DNA of 20,323 nucleotides from a virus: positions 1-20,323 of IMG/VR virus record IMGVR_UViG_3300005536_000020. One strand, given 5' to 3'. This document shows, in pieces, positions 6,967 through 14,598 of this stretch. The position numbers and the translations under genes were made by a program. Each line of letters starts with the position of its first letter. Position 1 is the first letter of the stretch. The notes beneath the pieces were generated by a model. That model saw only the letters and a list, made by a program, of their open reading frames with translations. It was not told the origin of the DNA and made no database searches.

Positions 6967-7944
6967 TCAACTCCGACTGAAGCCGGCGAACGCGGTGATC
7001 GATCCACTCCCCGTGACGTCGCCGTTGAAGGACAGATACCGATCGACGGTGCCGGCGACGGTCACGCGCTGCGCGGCCGGCGCCGCGGTGACGTTCGCGA
7101 ACGTGATCAGATCCGCGTAGGTCACATCGTCGGGCGACGATCGAATCTTGCCGATGAATCCGGTGAAGCCACTGAGCGCACTCACCGCGAGATAGCCGAC
7201 GCCCCCGTTCGCCGAATTCGATCGCACGAACGATCCGCCGGTGCCACCGGTGGTCACGTTGACCGGCACCGAGAACGTCGTCGGGGAGATCACCGTCACG
7301 GTGCGTTCGCCGTTGATCGTCGGCGCGCTCGTCGCCACGCCCGCAATCAGAATCTTGTCGCCGGTCGTCAGCCCGTGCGGGACCGGCGTCGTCACCACGG
7401 TCGGATTCGCGATCGAATTCGAGGTGATCGGAATGACGCGCTGCGAGGAATCGAGCGTGTAGTCGACCGGGAAGCCGTCGGTCTTCGTGTTCCAGTCGAC
7501 GGTCTTGGCCACGTGGTCTTGGACGATCACGCCGCGATCGAGACTCCCGGTGGCGTCGTACTTGACGTTGGCCTTGGTCAGTTTCTCGGTCTGGCTGAGG
7601 ACCTCGTAATCCGAGGCGTAGAGCCCTGATACGCCGAGAAAGGGTTTGCCGATCGTGTTGCCGGCAAACGCCGCGACCAGGAGCCGACTGATCGCCGTCG
7701 CGCCGGCCGGCGAGAGCAGCGCGTGCGCCCCGTTCGCGGCATCGTCGAAAAAGGCGCCGGCTTGCGTGACCTCGAGCTGGACGACGCCGACGGGCGTTTT
7801 CGCGAATGTGGTGTCCCCGAGGCCGTCGGACTTCTCCATGATCGCGCTGATCTTGTGCGTGAAGGTCTGCACCTTCGCGGCGAGCAGGTTGTAGCCGTCC
7901 ACCAGCAACACCCCGAAGGACGCCGATCCGACTTTGCCCGCCAT
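6967..7944 (-). CDS. Major tail-tube-like protein with inserted beta-domain (325 aa)
   Basis: The protein starts MAGKVGSASFGVLLVDGYNLLAAK and carries a beta-rich core with TQAGAFFDDAANGAHALLSP and SDYEVLSQTEKLTKANVKYDA, consistent with a siphovirus tail tube or tail sheath-less tube subunit. Residues about 171-239 form a separate module (TPVPHGLTTGDKILIAGV, NGERTVTVISPTTFSVPV), also found in the head-tail adaptor gene. The C-terminal part (GYLAVSALSGFTGFIGKIRS to AGTVDRYLSFNGDVTGSGSI) looks like a further beta-sandwich, possibly displayed on the tube surface. The start codon abuts the TAG of the upstream gene with no gap. Position before the chaperones supports the assignment. Confidence 0.78.
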   Translation of the reverse strand: MAGKVGSASFGVLLVDGYNLLAAKVQTFTHKISAIMEKSDGLGDTTFAKTPVGVVQLEVTQAGAFFDDAANGAHALLSPAGATAISRLLVAAFAGNTIGKPFLGVSGLYASDYEVLSQTEKLTKANVKYDATGSLDRGVIVQDHVAKTVDWNTKTDGFPVDYTLDSSQRVIPITSNSIANPTVVTTPVPHGLTTGDKILIAGVATSAPTINGERTVTVISPTTFSVPVNVTTGGTGGSFVRSNSANGGVGYLAVSALSGFTGFIGKIRSSPDDVTYADLITFANVTAAPAAQRVTVAGTVDRYLSFNGDVTGSGSITAFAGFSRS

Positions 7945-8166
7945 CTACGTGCGCGCCTTTCGGCGAGTCGGGGCGGACGCCGTCGCCGTCGTCGAGGCGC
8001 GCCGCTCGACCGCCCACTCGATATGCCCACTCGCGAGGAGCGGCGCCAGGCTCTCGGCCGGGACGCGCTCGCAGGTCTCGCCCACCTCGGCGAGCGTCAC
8101 ATCGTCGTGATCCGACAAGCGGCGCAAGGCGCGGTAGTCTTTGCCCTGCAGCGCGGGCTCGCTCAT
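7945..8166 (-). CDS. Small hypothetical phage protein (73 aa)
   Basis: The start overlaps the stop of the zinc-ribbon gene (ATGA) and the stop abuts the tail tube start, so the frame is tightly fitted into the operon. The product reads MSEPALQGKDYRALRRLSDH, then LAEVGETCERVPAESLAPLL and ASGHIEWAVERR, with a basic, Thr/Ala-rich tail. The pattern VGE-x-x-x-(V/L)P followed by LL-ASG resembles a small fold recurring in phage head-tail regions, and a similar one may occur in the 74-residue protein at 10174-10398. No function can be assigned. Confidence 0.65.
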   Translation of the reverse strand: MSEPALQGKDYRALRRLSDHDDVTLAEVGETCERVPAESLAPLLASGHIEWAVERRASTTATASAPTRRKART

Positions 8167-8372
8167 ACCGTCAGCTCCTCGAAGTCATAGCCGCAGTACA
8201 CGCAGACGTCATGCACATCCCCCCCAAAGCCGGCGGAGCGCGTGCGGGTCGTCGGATCGCCTTTCGGCGCCTCGCGGTGGCAGCGCGGGCAGCGCGGGAT
8301 CTCCGCGCGCGTCGGGCGGCCCTGCGCGTCGACGAGTGGTTTGCGCCGATCGGTCAGGTCGTCATCCATCAT
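8163..8372 (-). CDS. Small zinc-ribbon protein (69 aa)
   Basis: The protein has two CxxC pairs, CPRC (residues 28-31) and CVYC (residues 57-60), the arrangement of a zinc ribbon. An acidic end (CGYDFEELTV) follows. It overlaps the tail terminator gene by ATGA at its start and the next gene by ATGA at its end. It is placed between tail terminator and tail tube genes, where a metal-binding protein is unusual. It could be a small regulatory or assembly factor. Binding partner and function are unknown. Confidence 0.72.
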   Translation of the reverse strand: MMDDDLTDRRKPLVDAQGRPTRAEIPRCPRCHREAPKGDPTTRTRSAGFGGDVHDVCVYCGYDFEELTV

Positions 8373-8824
8373 GCGGCGATCTCCTCGACGATCAGATCGA
8401 CATTCGTCACGAGCTCGTGCACCTTCAAGCCGTTGAGTTCTTCATCCGGCAGCGGGATGGTTTCGATCTCCGGGAGCGGTTGCCCGCTGCACACGGTGTA
8501 CCCGTCGACCACGAGCGGCGTGGTGTCATCGAAGAGCAGCGCGATCGCGCGCGCCATCACGATCTGCGCGTCACGCATCGTCCCGTACTCGCTTTGAAAG
8601 ACATGCAGCCGTAGCGTGAGGCCGGGCATTGATCCCTTGCCGGGTTTCGTGCCGAGCCCGCCGTAATTCGCTTGCTGCAAGATCTCGAACCACAGAAACG
8701 GATAGCTCGGATCCTGCGGGACGTCGCTCTGCACGCCGCCCGGCACCAGGCTGGTCAGCGTCGCATCCTGGAAGAGCGCGTACACCGCGTCGCCGACGGC
8801 CGTGAGCGGCAGGAGGTACGCCAT
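8369..8824 (-). CDS. Tail terminator-like protein (DUF3168 type)
   Basis: The 151-residue protein starts MAYLLPLTAVGDAVYALFQD and includes YPFLWFEILQQANYG, then LRLHVFQSEYGTMRDAQIVM and a C-terminal segment VHELVTNVDLIVEE. The pattern of an N-terminal helix, a P-(F/Y)-L-W-(F/V)-x-(I/V) strand, an (R/H)-V-(F/W)-S-x strand and a terminal beta strand is that of the DUF3168/tail terminator family, which caps the tail tube and joins it to the head. It starts right after the TAG of the head-tail adaptor gene, the expected order. Confidence 0.8.
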   Translation of the reverse strand: MAYLLPLTAVGDAVYALFQDATLTSLVPGGVQSDVPQDPSYPFLWFEILQQANYGGLGTKPGKGSMPGLTLRLHVFQSEYGTMRDAQIVMARAIALLFDDTTPLVVDGYTVCSGQPLPEIETIPLPDEELNGLKVHELVTNVDLIVEEIAA

Positions 8825-9397
8825 CTACGTGATCTCCCCGCACTCGAGGAACATGTACTCGCGCCCATCCCCGTCCGGAACGATGCCGTGAATCTCGAGC
8901 GTGTGCGTGGGGGCGCCCGGCGGCCACTGCGGCGTCCACAGCGCGCGCATCTCGGTCGTCAGATCGGCGCGCACGAACACCCGAAACCGGTAATCGAGTT
9001 GGCCCTGCAGGGCCTGGACTTGGAGTTTTTCGAACGCGCGGACCGCGCGGTGCTCGGCCCAGATCGTATCGAGGGTTTGCCAGCCGATCTTGCGGCCGCC
9101 CTGGGCGTCGCTGACGTAGACGACCGTGATCGTCCCGGTCGCCGGCGTCGCCAGCGCGCCGTTCACCGGATACGTGAAGCTCGAGGCCCCGGTGACGGCG
9201 ATCTTGACCTTCCCGTTGTAGCCGGCCGGCGTTGCGCCCGCGACGGTCACGTAGTCGTTCGACGCATAGTTATGCGGCGTCGCGGTTTGCGCCGTGGCGG
9301 TCGTCGACGTGCGCGTGAGACTCGCGACGCTAATCGGATCCGGGACGTTCTCCTGAATCACGAGCCGTTCGACGAGATCACCGATGGTGGCCTCCAT
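8825..9397 (-). CDS. Head-tail adaptor (head closure) protein with inserted beta-domain
   Basis: The N-terminus (MEATIGDLVERLVIQENVPD) and residues 97-190 (SDAQGGRKIGWQTLDTIWAE, then YRFRVFVRADLTTEMRALW and LEIHGIVPDGDGREYMFLEC) together match the layout of the Phage_H_T_join / SPP1 gp16-like head closure family. The usual family length is about 110 residues. The extra length comes from a module at residues about 24-95 (TATPHNYASNDYVTVAGA, YNGKVKIAVTGASSFTYPV), placed in the loop between the first strand and the D-x-x-G-G turn. The same module occurs in the tail tube protein. The gene lies between the connector and the tail terminator. Confidence 0.78.
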   Translation of the reverse strand: MEATIGDLVERLVIQENVPDPISVASLTRTSTTATAQTATPHNYASNDYVTVAGATPAGYNGKVKIAVTGASSFTYPVNGALATPATGTITVVYVSDAQGGRKIGWQTLDTIWAEHRAVRAFEKLQVQALQGQLDYRFRVFVRADLTTEMRALWTPQWPPGAPTHTLEIHGIVPDGDGREYMFLECGEIT

Positions 9398-9406
9398 AGT
9401 CAGCGG

Positions 9407-9547
9407 TCAGAACGGATACTGCGCCGCGAGGAACGCGGCGAGGCCGGCCGCGACGAGGCGCAGCCGCCACGGTTCATAGGGCGCCGCCCACGGCACGGCG
9501 GCGATAACGAATAAGACCAGCGCAAAGGTGAGACAGATCAACTTCAT
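9407..9547 (-). CDS. Small membrane protein (46 aa)
   Basis: An ATG at 9547 is preceded by a good Shine-Dalgarno site (GAGGAG, ten bases upstream). The product reads MKLICLTFALVLFVIAAVPW, followed by a short polar part (APYEPWRLR) and a second hydrophobic stretch (LVAAGLAAFLAAQYPF). It therefore has one or two membrane segments, or a signal-anchor. It fills the gap between connector and head-tail adaptor genes. Its role is unknown. Small membrane peptides of this kind are common in phages, and a holin-like role cannot be excluded, though no endolysin is nearby. Confidence 0.7.
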   Translation of the reverse strand: MKLICLTFALVLFVIAAVPWAAPYEPWRLRLVAAGLAAFLAAQYPF

Positions 9548-9565
9548 CGCCCAGCATCTCCTCGC

Positions 9566-10177
9566 TCAGGAGCACAGCGGCGGTCTCCAGTACGTGCGGT
9601 ACGGCGCCCACACCGCGGCCACGTCCTCGGGCACATTCCCGCTATGGTCGCCGCGGTTCGCGTACCAGTGCGCGATCAAGAGCTGTATCCCGAGCTTGAT
9701 CGCCTGCGGAATGGCCGCGACCGTGGTCCAGCCCACGACATAGGTCACCTCGACGGCGCCGGCGCGGGTGGCTTGCAGCACCGGCCAGATCTGGTACGGC
9801 GCCAGGACGATCCGTCCCGGTTCGCTGCTCGTGTCGACTACGTACGCGCTCGTCGCGAGGGTCTGGAGGACGCCGGCGTCGTCGTAGTACTTCACGACGG
9901 GCGCGGTGGACGGATTCGCCGCCGCATCGTTCTGCAGCGGCGCGGCGTTCGGCAGCCAGATGGCATCGCTCCAGCGGTCCTGCACGAGTTTCCAGGTCTG
10001 CGTATACAAGCCGCGCGACAGATACGCTTCGGCGCGATTGCGCGCGGCGACGATGAGGGCGGTGATGTAGGTGTCCTCCGTCGTCAATGTCTGACGGACC
10101 TGCGCCTTCGCCTCCCCCAATGTCACGGGTTCTTTGGCGGGATCCGGTTCGACGGTCCGCGTCCACGCCACGTTCAC
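9566..10177 (-). CDS. Head-tail connector protein (gp6-like, 203 aa)
   Basis: The GTG at 10177 overlaps the stop of the preceding gene (GTGA). The sequence EPVTLGEAKAQVRQT near the N-terminus, then YITALIVAARNRAEAYLSRG and later VVGWTTVAAIPQAIKLGIQL are diagnostic of the HK97 gp6 / phiE125 gp8-type connector. Here helix 1 begins at the LxEAKxxLR motif and the C-terminal helices follow a P-x-x-(I/L)-(K/R) motif (PQAIKLGIQLLIAHWY). This protein forms the ring below the portal. It lies in the expected place after the capsid genes. Confidence 0.87.
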   Translation of the reverse strand: MNVAWTRTVEPDPAKEPVTLGEAKAQVRQTLTTEDTYITALIVAARNRAEAYLSRGLYTQTWKLVQDRWSDAIWLPNAAPLQNDAAANPSTAPVVKYYDDAGVLQTLATSAYVVDTSSEPGRIVLAPYQIWPVLQATRAGAVEVTYVVGWTTVAAIPQAIKLGIQLLIAHWYANRGDHSGNVPEDVAAVWAPYRTYWRPPLCS

Positions 10178-10398
10178 GACACGCCCCGCGGCCGCGCTTT
10201 GCGTTCCGGCGGCGCTGTCGGTTTCGTTTCCGGCGGCCGCAGCCCGCGCGCCTCCTCCGGATCCACCGGCATCGCCGCGCCCGTGCCGATCAGATCCGCG
10301 CCGATGCCGTCGGGTAGGTCATAGACCTGCCCGACGTCCAACGGCTGCGTCCGTCCACGGTCCTGCCACTCCCGTGACAGGACCATCCGTACGCGCAT
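10174..10398 (-). CDS. Small hypothetical head-region protein (74 aa)
   Basis: The start at 10398 is three bases after the stop of the decoration-like gene and the stop overlaps the connector start. The product reads MRVRMVLSREWQDRGRTQPL, then VGQVYDLPDGIGADLIGTGA, with a proline- and arginine-rich tail. The VG-x-x-Y-(D/E)-(L/V)-P motif followed by a short helix ending in GTGAA is shared in outline with the 73-residue protein at 7945-8166. Similar small proteins sit next to capsid genes in other siphoviruses. No function is assigned. Confidence 0.7.
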   Translation of the reverse strand: MRVRMVLSREWQDRGRTQPLDVGQVYDLPDGIGADLIGTGAAMPVDPEEARGLRPPETKPTAPPERKARPRGVS

Positions 10399-10401
10399 CG
10401 A

Positions 10402-10836
10402 TCACGCCGTCCGCGCCGCCCGGCCCTTCAGCACCGTCACGGCGATCGGCGTGCCGGTGCCGTGCGTGCCCGAGAAGTCGGCGAGGACTTTCAGGTACCG
10501 ATACCCGCCGATGTAGTCGACGACGCTGATGTCGGCCGCCGCGTGCGCCGCGATGAGCGACTTGACGATCCCGCCCGTCCCGACCGACGTGTCCGCGAGC
10601 GATCCGAGGATGACGTCGCCGGCCGCCACGGCCACATACGTCGAGTCATCGTTCGACTGCGTGATTTTGAACTCGACCTTGTTCGTGCCGTCGAAGGTGA
10701 TGCCGCCGATGCCGACCTGGATCAGGAACTTCGCGCCGTCGAAGCCCTGCAGATCGATCGCGGCCGGCGTGTTGTCGGCCGCGAGCGTGGCATTCAACAC
10801 GGCGACGGGCACCACGTAGTTGATTTGACGCATCAT
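10402..10836 (-). CDS. Putative head decoration / capsid-associated protein (144 aa)
   Basis: A strong Shine-Dalgarno site (GAGGAG) lies nine bases before the first ATG at 10836; a second ATG follows directly. The protein starts MMRQINYVVPVAVLNATLAA, then AIDLQGFDGAKFLIQVG, and later EFKITQSNDDSTYVAVAAGD and VDYIGGYRYLKVLADFS. This is an all-beta pattern (strand - SxD - strand - G-x-(K/R)-Y-(L/I)-(K/R)) seen in small proteins located right after the major capsid gene in many environmental phages. A surface decoration role is inferred from position and fold, not shown. Confidence 0.7.
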   Translation of the reverse strand: MMRQINYVVPVAVLNATLAADNTPAAIDLQGFDGAKFLIQVGIGGITFDGTNKVEFKITQSNDDSTYVAVAAGDVILGSLADTSVGTGGIVKSLIAAHAAADISVVDYIGGYRYLKVLADFSGTHGTGTPIAVTVLKGRAARTA

Positions 10837-10864
10837 GGATGTGTGCTCCTCTGTGGCAACCCCG

Positions 10865-12208
10865 TTAGATGAACTTCAGGCACTTGATCGCTTCGAAATC
10901 GACGACGTCGCCGCCGACCCGCGCGGTCGTGTAGAACATCACGTACGGTTTGTTCGTGTAGGGATCGCGCAGGACGCGAATCCCGAGGCGATCAACGATC
11001 TGATAGCCGCGCAGGAAATTCCCGAACCAGACCGAGAGCGTGTTGGCGCCGAGATCGACCACGTCGTCGGCTTCCGTCACCGGATAGCCGAGGAGCGTCG
11101 AGAGCTGCCCCGCCGCGAGCGACGGCAGCCAGATGTAGCTGCCCTGGCCGGCGCCGCCGCTCGAATCTTTCAACTGCCGCGTGGTCCCCAGCGTGCGCCG
11201 GTTCATCACCCAGTTGGCGCCCTGGCGATAGTTCGTGTTGAGTTTGTGGACGAGATCGATCAGCTTGTTCGCGCCGTTCGGATCGGTGCCGTAGCCGCCG
11301 GACGTGCCCGTGGCGACATGCTCGATCACGCCCCAGGCGCGCGTGGCATCCGCCGTCGCGGCGGTCGTGTACGAGGCGAAGCCGCGCGGCTGGCCGACGC
11401 CGGTGCCCACGACGAACGCGGTATTGGTGCCGCGCGCGCCGCGGTCCACCACCTTGTCCGCCAACCAGTTCTCGATGTTGATGTTCGAATCGTCGAGGAG
11501 GGTCTGCGTCGCGCCCGGATTCGCGTACCACTCGTGCGCGGTGATCTTCCACTTGTTGAGTTGTGGCGTGGTGGTCGCTGTGCGCGTGCCGGTTTCCGTG
11601 ACCCACCCGAAGCCCGCTTGATCGGTGTCGCGCAGGCCTTCGAGTTCGCCGGTGGAGATCGTCTGCTGCGCGGCGATCGTGCGAATGGGTGAGGTTTCGA
11701 AGAGCTTCGTCACGATGCGGCCCGTCAGATCGGGCGTGACCGTGTACCCGCCGTCCGGATCGCTCCCGACCGACATGGCCTTGCGTTCGGCGCCGTCCAT
11801 CTCCTCGGTGCCGCGGCGCAGGTACTTGTTGAGCGCGCTCTTGTACGCTTTGTAGTCCTCGACGGTGAGATCGGGCGGCGCCTGGCGCCCGGTCTTCTGC
11901 GCGGCCGCGCGGAGATGCCCGTTGAACTGGCGCGTTTCGGTCTCGAGTGCTTTGGCCTCGTCGCCGCTGCCGCCGGACAGCTGCAGCCGATTGACCTTGG
12001 CTTCGAGCTTCGCGAACGCGTCCGCGATCGCGGTGTGCTTGTCGAGCTCGGCGTTGATCTTCGCGAGCTTCTCCTCGAGCAGGGGATCGGCGACGCCCTT
12101 CTCCGCGAGTTGTTTCAGTCGGAGATCGTTCGCGGTTTTGAATTCTTCGAAGGCGCGATTGCTTTTCTCGATCGCGTCTTTCACCTCGGTGAGTGCCGGT
12201 TCAGCCAT
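10865..12208 (-). CDS. Major capsid protein, HK97 fold
   Basis: At 447 residues this is a typical HK97-type major capsid protein. Residues 1-90 form a charged, coiled-coil scaffold-like domain (VKDAIEKSNRAFEEFKTAND), expected to be removed by the protease encoded upstream. Residues about 150-447 hold the shell domain with TSPIRTIAAQQTIS, ITAHEWYANPGATQTLLDDS, FVVGTGVGQPRGFASY (the characteristic (G/N)G-x-G-x-x-x-P-x-G loop), WVMNRRTLGTTRQLKDS, LLGYPVTEADDV and FGNFLRGYQIVDRLGIRVLRD, ending KCLKFI. The start ATG at 12208 has GGAG seven bases upstream and overlaps the protease gene by eight bases. Confidence 0.96.
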   Translation of the reverse strand: MAEPALTEVKDAIEKSNRAFEEFKTANDLRLKQLAEKGVADPLLEEKLAKINAELDKHTAIADAFAKLEAKVNRLQLSGGSGDEAKALETETRQFNGHLRAAAQKTGRQAPPDLTVEDYKAYKSALNKYLRRGTEEMDGAERKAMSVGSDPDGGYTVTPDLTGRIVTKLFETSPIRTIAAQQTISTGELEGLRDTDQAGFGWVTETGTRTATTTPQLNKWKITAHEWYANPGATQTLLDDSNINIENWLADKVVDRGARGTNTAFVVGTGVGQPRGFASYTTAATADATRAWGVIEHVATGTSGGYGTDPNGANKLIDLVHKLNTNYRQGANWVMNRRTLGTTRQLKDSSGGAGQGSYIWLPSLAAGQLSTLLGYPVTEADDVVDLGANTLSVWFGNFLRGYQIVDRLGIRVLRDPYTNKPYVMFYTTARVGGDVVDFEAIKCLKFI

Positions 12209-12908
12209 GATGTGCTCCTGTGAAGATTGCGGCGCGCTGTGCGAGCAACGCCAGCAGGTCCTCGCAGGCTTCGTCAGATGGCCTGGCCTCCCGCCGCACC
12301 TGTCGATAGCCTTTTGCGATGATCGTTTTGGCCTGGGCCTCGGTGAAGCCGGCCTCCCGCCGGAGCCACCGTTCCAATTCCCGTTCGGTCGGGAGCTCGC
12401 CGTCCGCCTTCACCGCCGTGATGCGTGCCGCATCGTTCGCCGGGAAGGTGACGATCGAGGTCTCCCAGAGGTCAATCTCGGTGAGCGTGCGAATCCCGGT
12501 CTCCTGATCCATCTCGAACTTCCGGGTTCGGAACCCGATCGAGAGGCCGTCGAGCTCGCCTTCCTTCATCGCGACGTACGTGCCTTGCGCGCGGTCGGTC
12601 CCGACGTCGAAGAGCCGCCCCTTCACGTACAGCCCGACGTCGTCTTCGCGCATCGCTTCCCACTTCCCGATCGGCACCATGTCGTCGGCGCCGCCGCCGA
12701 AGAACCCGCCGCCATGCTGGAGCAACATCTTCGGCAGCTTGCCTTTGGCGTGCCACTCCTGCAGCGTGGTCGTGAACGCGCCCTTTTTGATCACGTCGTC
12801 GTACGCATCGATGTTGCCGAAGACGGCGCCGTGTCCTTCAAACGTGCGCGTGTCGTCCGCCCCGAGCGCTTTCAACTCGCACGGGATGATGAGGCGATCG
12901 AGTGTCAT
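12201..12908 (-). CDS. Prohead maturation protease, HK97 family (peptidase S78)
   Basis: The start ATG at 12908 overlaps the portal stop (ATGA); longer extensions upstream lie inside the portal gene. The 235-residue protein has the S78 hallmarks in order: FEGHGAVFGNIDAYDDVIKKGAF near the N-terminus, MLLQHG with the catalytic His at 65, LDGLSIGF with the catalytic Ser at 123, and DLWETSIVTFPAND with the likely acidic residue Glu149. The enzyme cleaves the scaffold domain of the capsid protein and itself during prohead maturation. The C-terminal third is charged and helical, as expected for a prohead-targeting segment. Confidence 0.94.
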   Translation of the reverse strand: MTLDRLIIPCELKALGADDTRTFEGHGAVFGNIDAYDDVIKKGAFTTTLQEWHAKGKLPKMLLQHGGGFFGGGADDMVPIGKWEAMREDDVGLYVKGRLFDVGTDRAQGTYVAMKEGELDGLSIGFRTRKFEMDQETGIRTLTEIDLWETSIVTFPANDAARITAVKADGELPTERELERWLRREAGFTEAQAKTIIAKGYRQVRREARPSDEACEDLLALLAQRAAIFTGAHHG

Positions 12909-14173
12909 GCGCCCCCCGTTGCGCCGGCGGGCTTCGCCGGCGGCTTCCCCGGATCGAAGCCGAGCGGCGCCAGATTCGTGGGCTGCAGATAGACGTCCCC
13001 GTCCTTGGTCGGGTTCATGTCTTCGAGCGCCCGGACATCGTTCGGACTCATCGCGCCCATTTGCACCATCCGCCAATAAAACTCCGACCGCGACGCGGCA
13101 TCGCCGCGCATCGTCCCGTTCAACCGGAATTTGATCCCGAATTTCTCCGGCCGCGTCAGCAGATCGAGCGCGAGCCGTTGTTCCCACGTCACGACGTCGG
13201 GCCCGAGCGTAAAGACGTGGATCCCGATCTGCTGCTGCTCGATGCCGGTGCCCCAACTGGTTTGCTTCGAGGAGAGGCCCATCATGAACGCGGGCAGGCG
13301 GAGGGCCGCGGCGATCTGTTCGCGGAGATCCTGTTGCGTCTGGAGAAACTGGCCATCCTCCGGGGAGAGCGAGAGCCGCTCGATCGACATGCCCTCTTCG
13401 AGCACCGCGACGCGCCGCTTCTCCTTCGACTGCCCGTAGGTCGCTTCCCAGGATTCCTCGAGGTTCTTCCGGGCCTTCTCGCCGAGCGTATTCGGATGTT
13501 TGAGGGCGACGCTCGGTGTCGCGTCACGACTCCAGAGACTGTTGGCGTGTTCCTGCGTGGCGAGCGCGCCGCCGAGGACTTCGCGCAAGTCCTGCAAGAG
13601 CGATCGGCCGACGCGGCCATCGGTGCTGAGGGCCTTCAGGTGCACGACTTCGAGCGCGGGGAGGGGGACGGGTGCGCCGGTTTTTCGGTGCATCTTGTAG
13701 ATCGTGGCGGCGCCGAACTCGTCGGGCTCGGTGGCCTCGAGCCGATCCGGGTGGAGCGGAATCAGTTCCTGGACTTGCAGCCGATCGACGCCGTCGCCGG
13801 GGGAGGTCGCTGTGACGAGGTTCTTCCACATGTACCCGTTGCCCCGCAGGATCCGATGCGCTTCCACCATGCCGACGAGTTCAGCCCGCGTCTGCCAGAG
13901 GTTCGGCTTGCGCAGGAGCCGGGCGATCGGATGCGTGGGCGCGTCGCGGGTCGAACGCCCATCCGGCAACCGTTCGATCACATCGACCGGCAGTGTCGCG
14001 AGCAGCCCGCTCCGGATCGCGACGCCCGTGAGCAGGGCCACCACATTGAACGCGCTCGTCTCGTTGACGACCTGGCCCGACACGCTGGCATGGCCGGCCC
14101 GCAGATAGTCGATCACGGCCTGCGGCCAGGTCGCCGACTTGCGATCGAAGAGCACCGCGAACGGATTTCTCAC
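12905..14173 (-). CDS. Portal protein, HK97 family
   Basis: The 422-residue protein starts at a GTG (14173) that overlaps the stop of the small membrane gene (GTGA). It contains NETSAFNVVALLTGVAIRSG and LATLPVDVIERL near the N-terminus, THPIARLLRKPN, then HRILRGNGYMWK, and GLSSKQTSWGTGIEQQQIG with WEQRLALDLLTRPE later, all standard in HK97-type portals. The SKQTSWGTGIEQQ motif is especially characteristic. It forms the dodecameric vertex that the terminase docks on. A Pro/Ala/Gly-rich C-terminal tail (PGKPPAKPAGATGGA) is probably disordered. Confidence 0.95.
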   Translation of the reverse strand: MRNPFAVLFDRKSATWPQAVIDYLRAGHASVSGQVVNETSAFNVVALLTGVAIRSGLLATLPVDVIERLPDGRSTRDAPTHPIARLLRKPNLWQTRAELVGMVEAHRILRGNGYMWKNLVTATSPGDGVDRLQVQELIPLHPDRLEATEPDEFGAATIYKMHRKTGAPVPLPALEVVHLKALSTDGRVGRSLLQDLREVLGGALATQEHANSLWSRDATPSVALKHPNTLGEKARKNLEESWEATYGQSKEKRRVAVLEEGMSIERLSLSPEDGQFLQTQQDLREQIAAALRLPAFMMGLSSKQTSWGTGIEQQQIGIHVFTLGPDVVTWEQRLALDLLTRPEKFGIKFRLNGTMRGDAASRSEFYWRMVQMGAMSPNDVRALEDMNPTKDGDVYLQPTNLAPLGFDPGKPPAKPAGATGGA

Positions 14174-14322
14174 GGGCCACGATGCTCACGGGCCGACGCC
14201 AACCCCCCGCTGACGAACATCACCACGCCTCCGACGAGCAGCGCCGCGCCGAGGCCCCACGTGAGCCCGATCCCCGCGACGGCGGCGCAGAAGCCGGCGA
14301 CGGTGAGCAGGACATTGCCCAC
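14170..14322 (-). CDS. Small two-helix membrane protein (50 aa)
   Basis: This frame begins with GTG at 14322, two codons after the stop of the preceding gene, and its TGA overlaps the portal start. The product MGNVLLTVAGFCAAVAGIGL continues WGLGAALLVGGVVMFVSGG and ends in a charged tail (LASAREHRGP). Two hydrophobic segments of about 17-18 residues separated by a T-W-G-L turn suggest a membrane hairpin. Small hairpin proteins occur upstream of portal genes in many siphoviruses and are unassigned. There is no clear Shine-Dalgarno site, so translation probably depends on reinitiation. Confidence 0.65.
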   Translation of the reverse strand: MGNVLLTVAGFCAAVAGIGLTWGLGAALLVGGVVMFVSGGLASAREHRGP

Positions 14323-14328
14323 ACCGCG

Positions 14329-14598
14329 CTAGCGCTGCGGGCCCGCCTGCTGTTTCGCCCGCACGAGATCGGCGAGCGTCATACTGCGGCGTTCCGCGCC
14401 CTGCGCCACGACGACATCGGTCGGGTTGTTGATCGCGAGGACGGTCCAGCCGTCGACGACGTCCCCGACCGCAATCGCGTCCAGGCTCGCGGGCTCGACG
14501 GCGGCCGCGGCCGCGGGTTCGGCCGCTCGCGCGGCGGCGGGTCGTGTCTTAGTCGTCCGAGTCGCGGCCGGTGTCTTCTGGGTCGGGCGCTTGGCCAT
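14329..14598 (-). CDS. Small Ala-rich protein with a C-terminal globular part (89 aa)
   Basis: A GAGGAG Shine-Dalgarno-like site lies twelve bases upstream of the ATG at 14598. The N-terminal half is basic and Ala/Pro/Thr-rich (MAKRPTQKTPAATRTTKTRP) and is likely disordered. The C-terminal half (VGDVVDGWTVLAINNPTDVV, then ADLVRAKQQ) looks like a small beta-rich domain, perhaps with nucleic-acid affinity. The gene overlaps the preceding frame by 50 bases. Function is unknown. Its place between terminase and portal suggests a head-assembly accessory. Confidence 0.6.
   Translation of the reverse strand: MAKRPTQKTPAATRTTKTRPAAARAAEPAAAAAVEPASLDAIAVGDVVDGWTVLAINNPTDVVVAQGAERRSMTLADLVRAKQQAGPQR

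Noticed and set aside
12902-14332. A 476-codon rightward frame opposite the portal gene
   Set aside because: The portal gene is unmistakable on the minus strand; the plus frame is Arg/Glu-rich without a recognisable fold.
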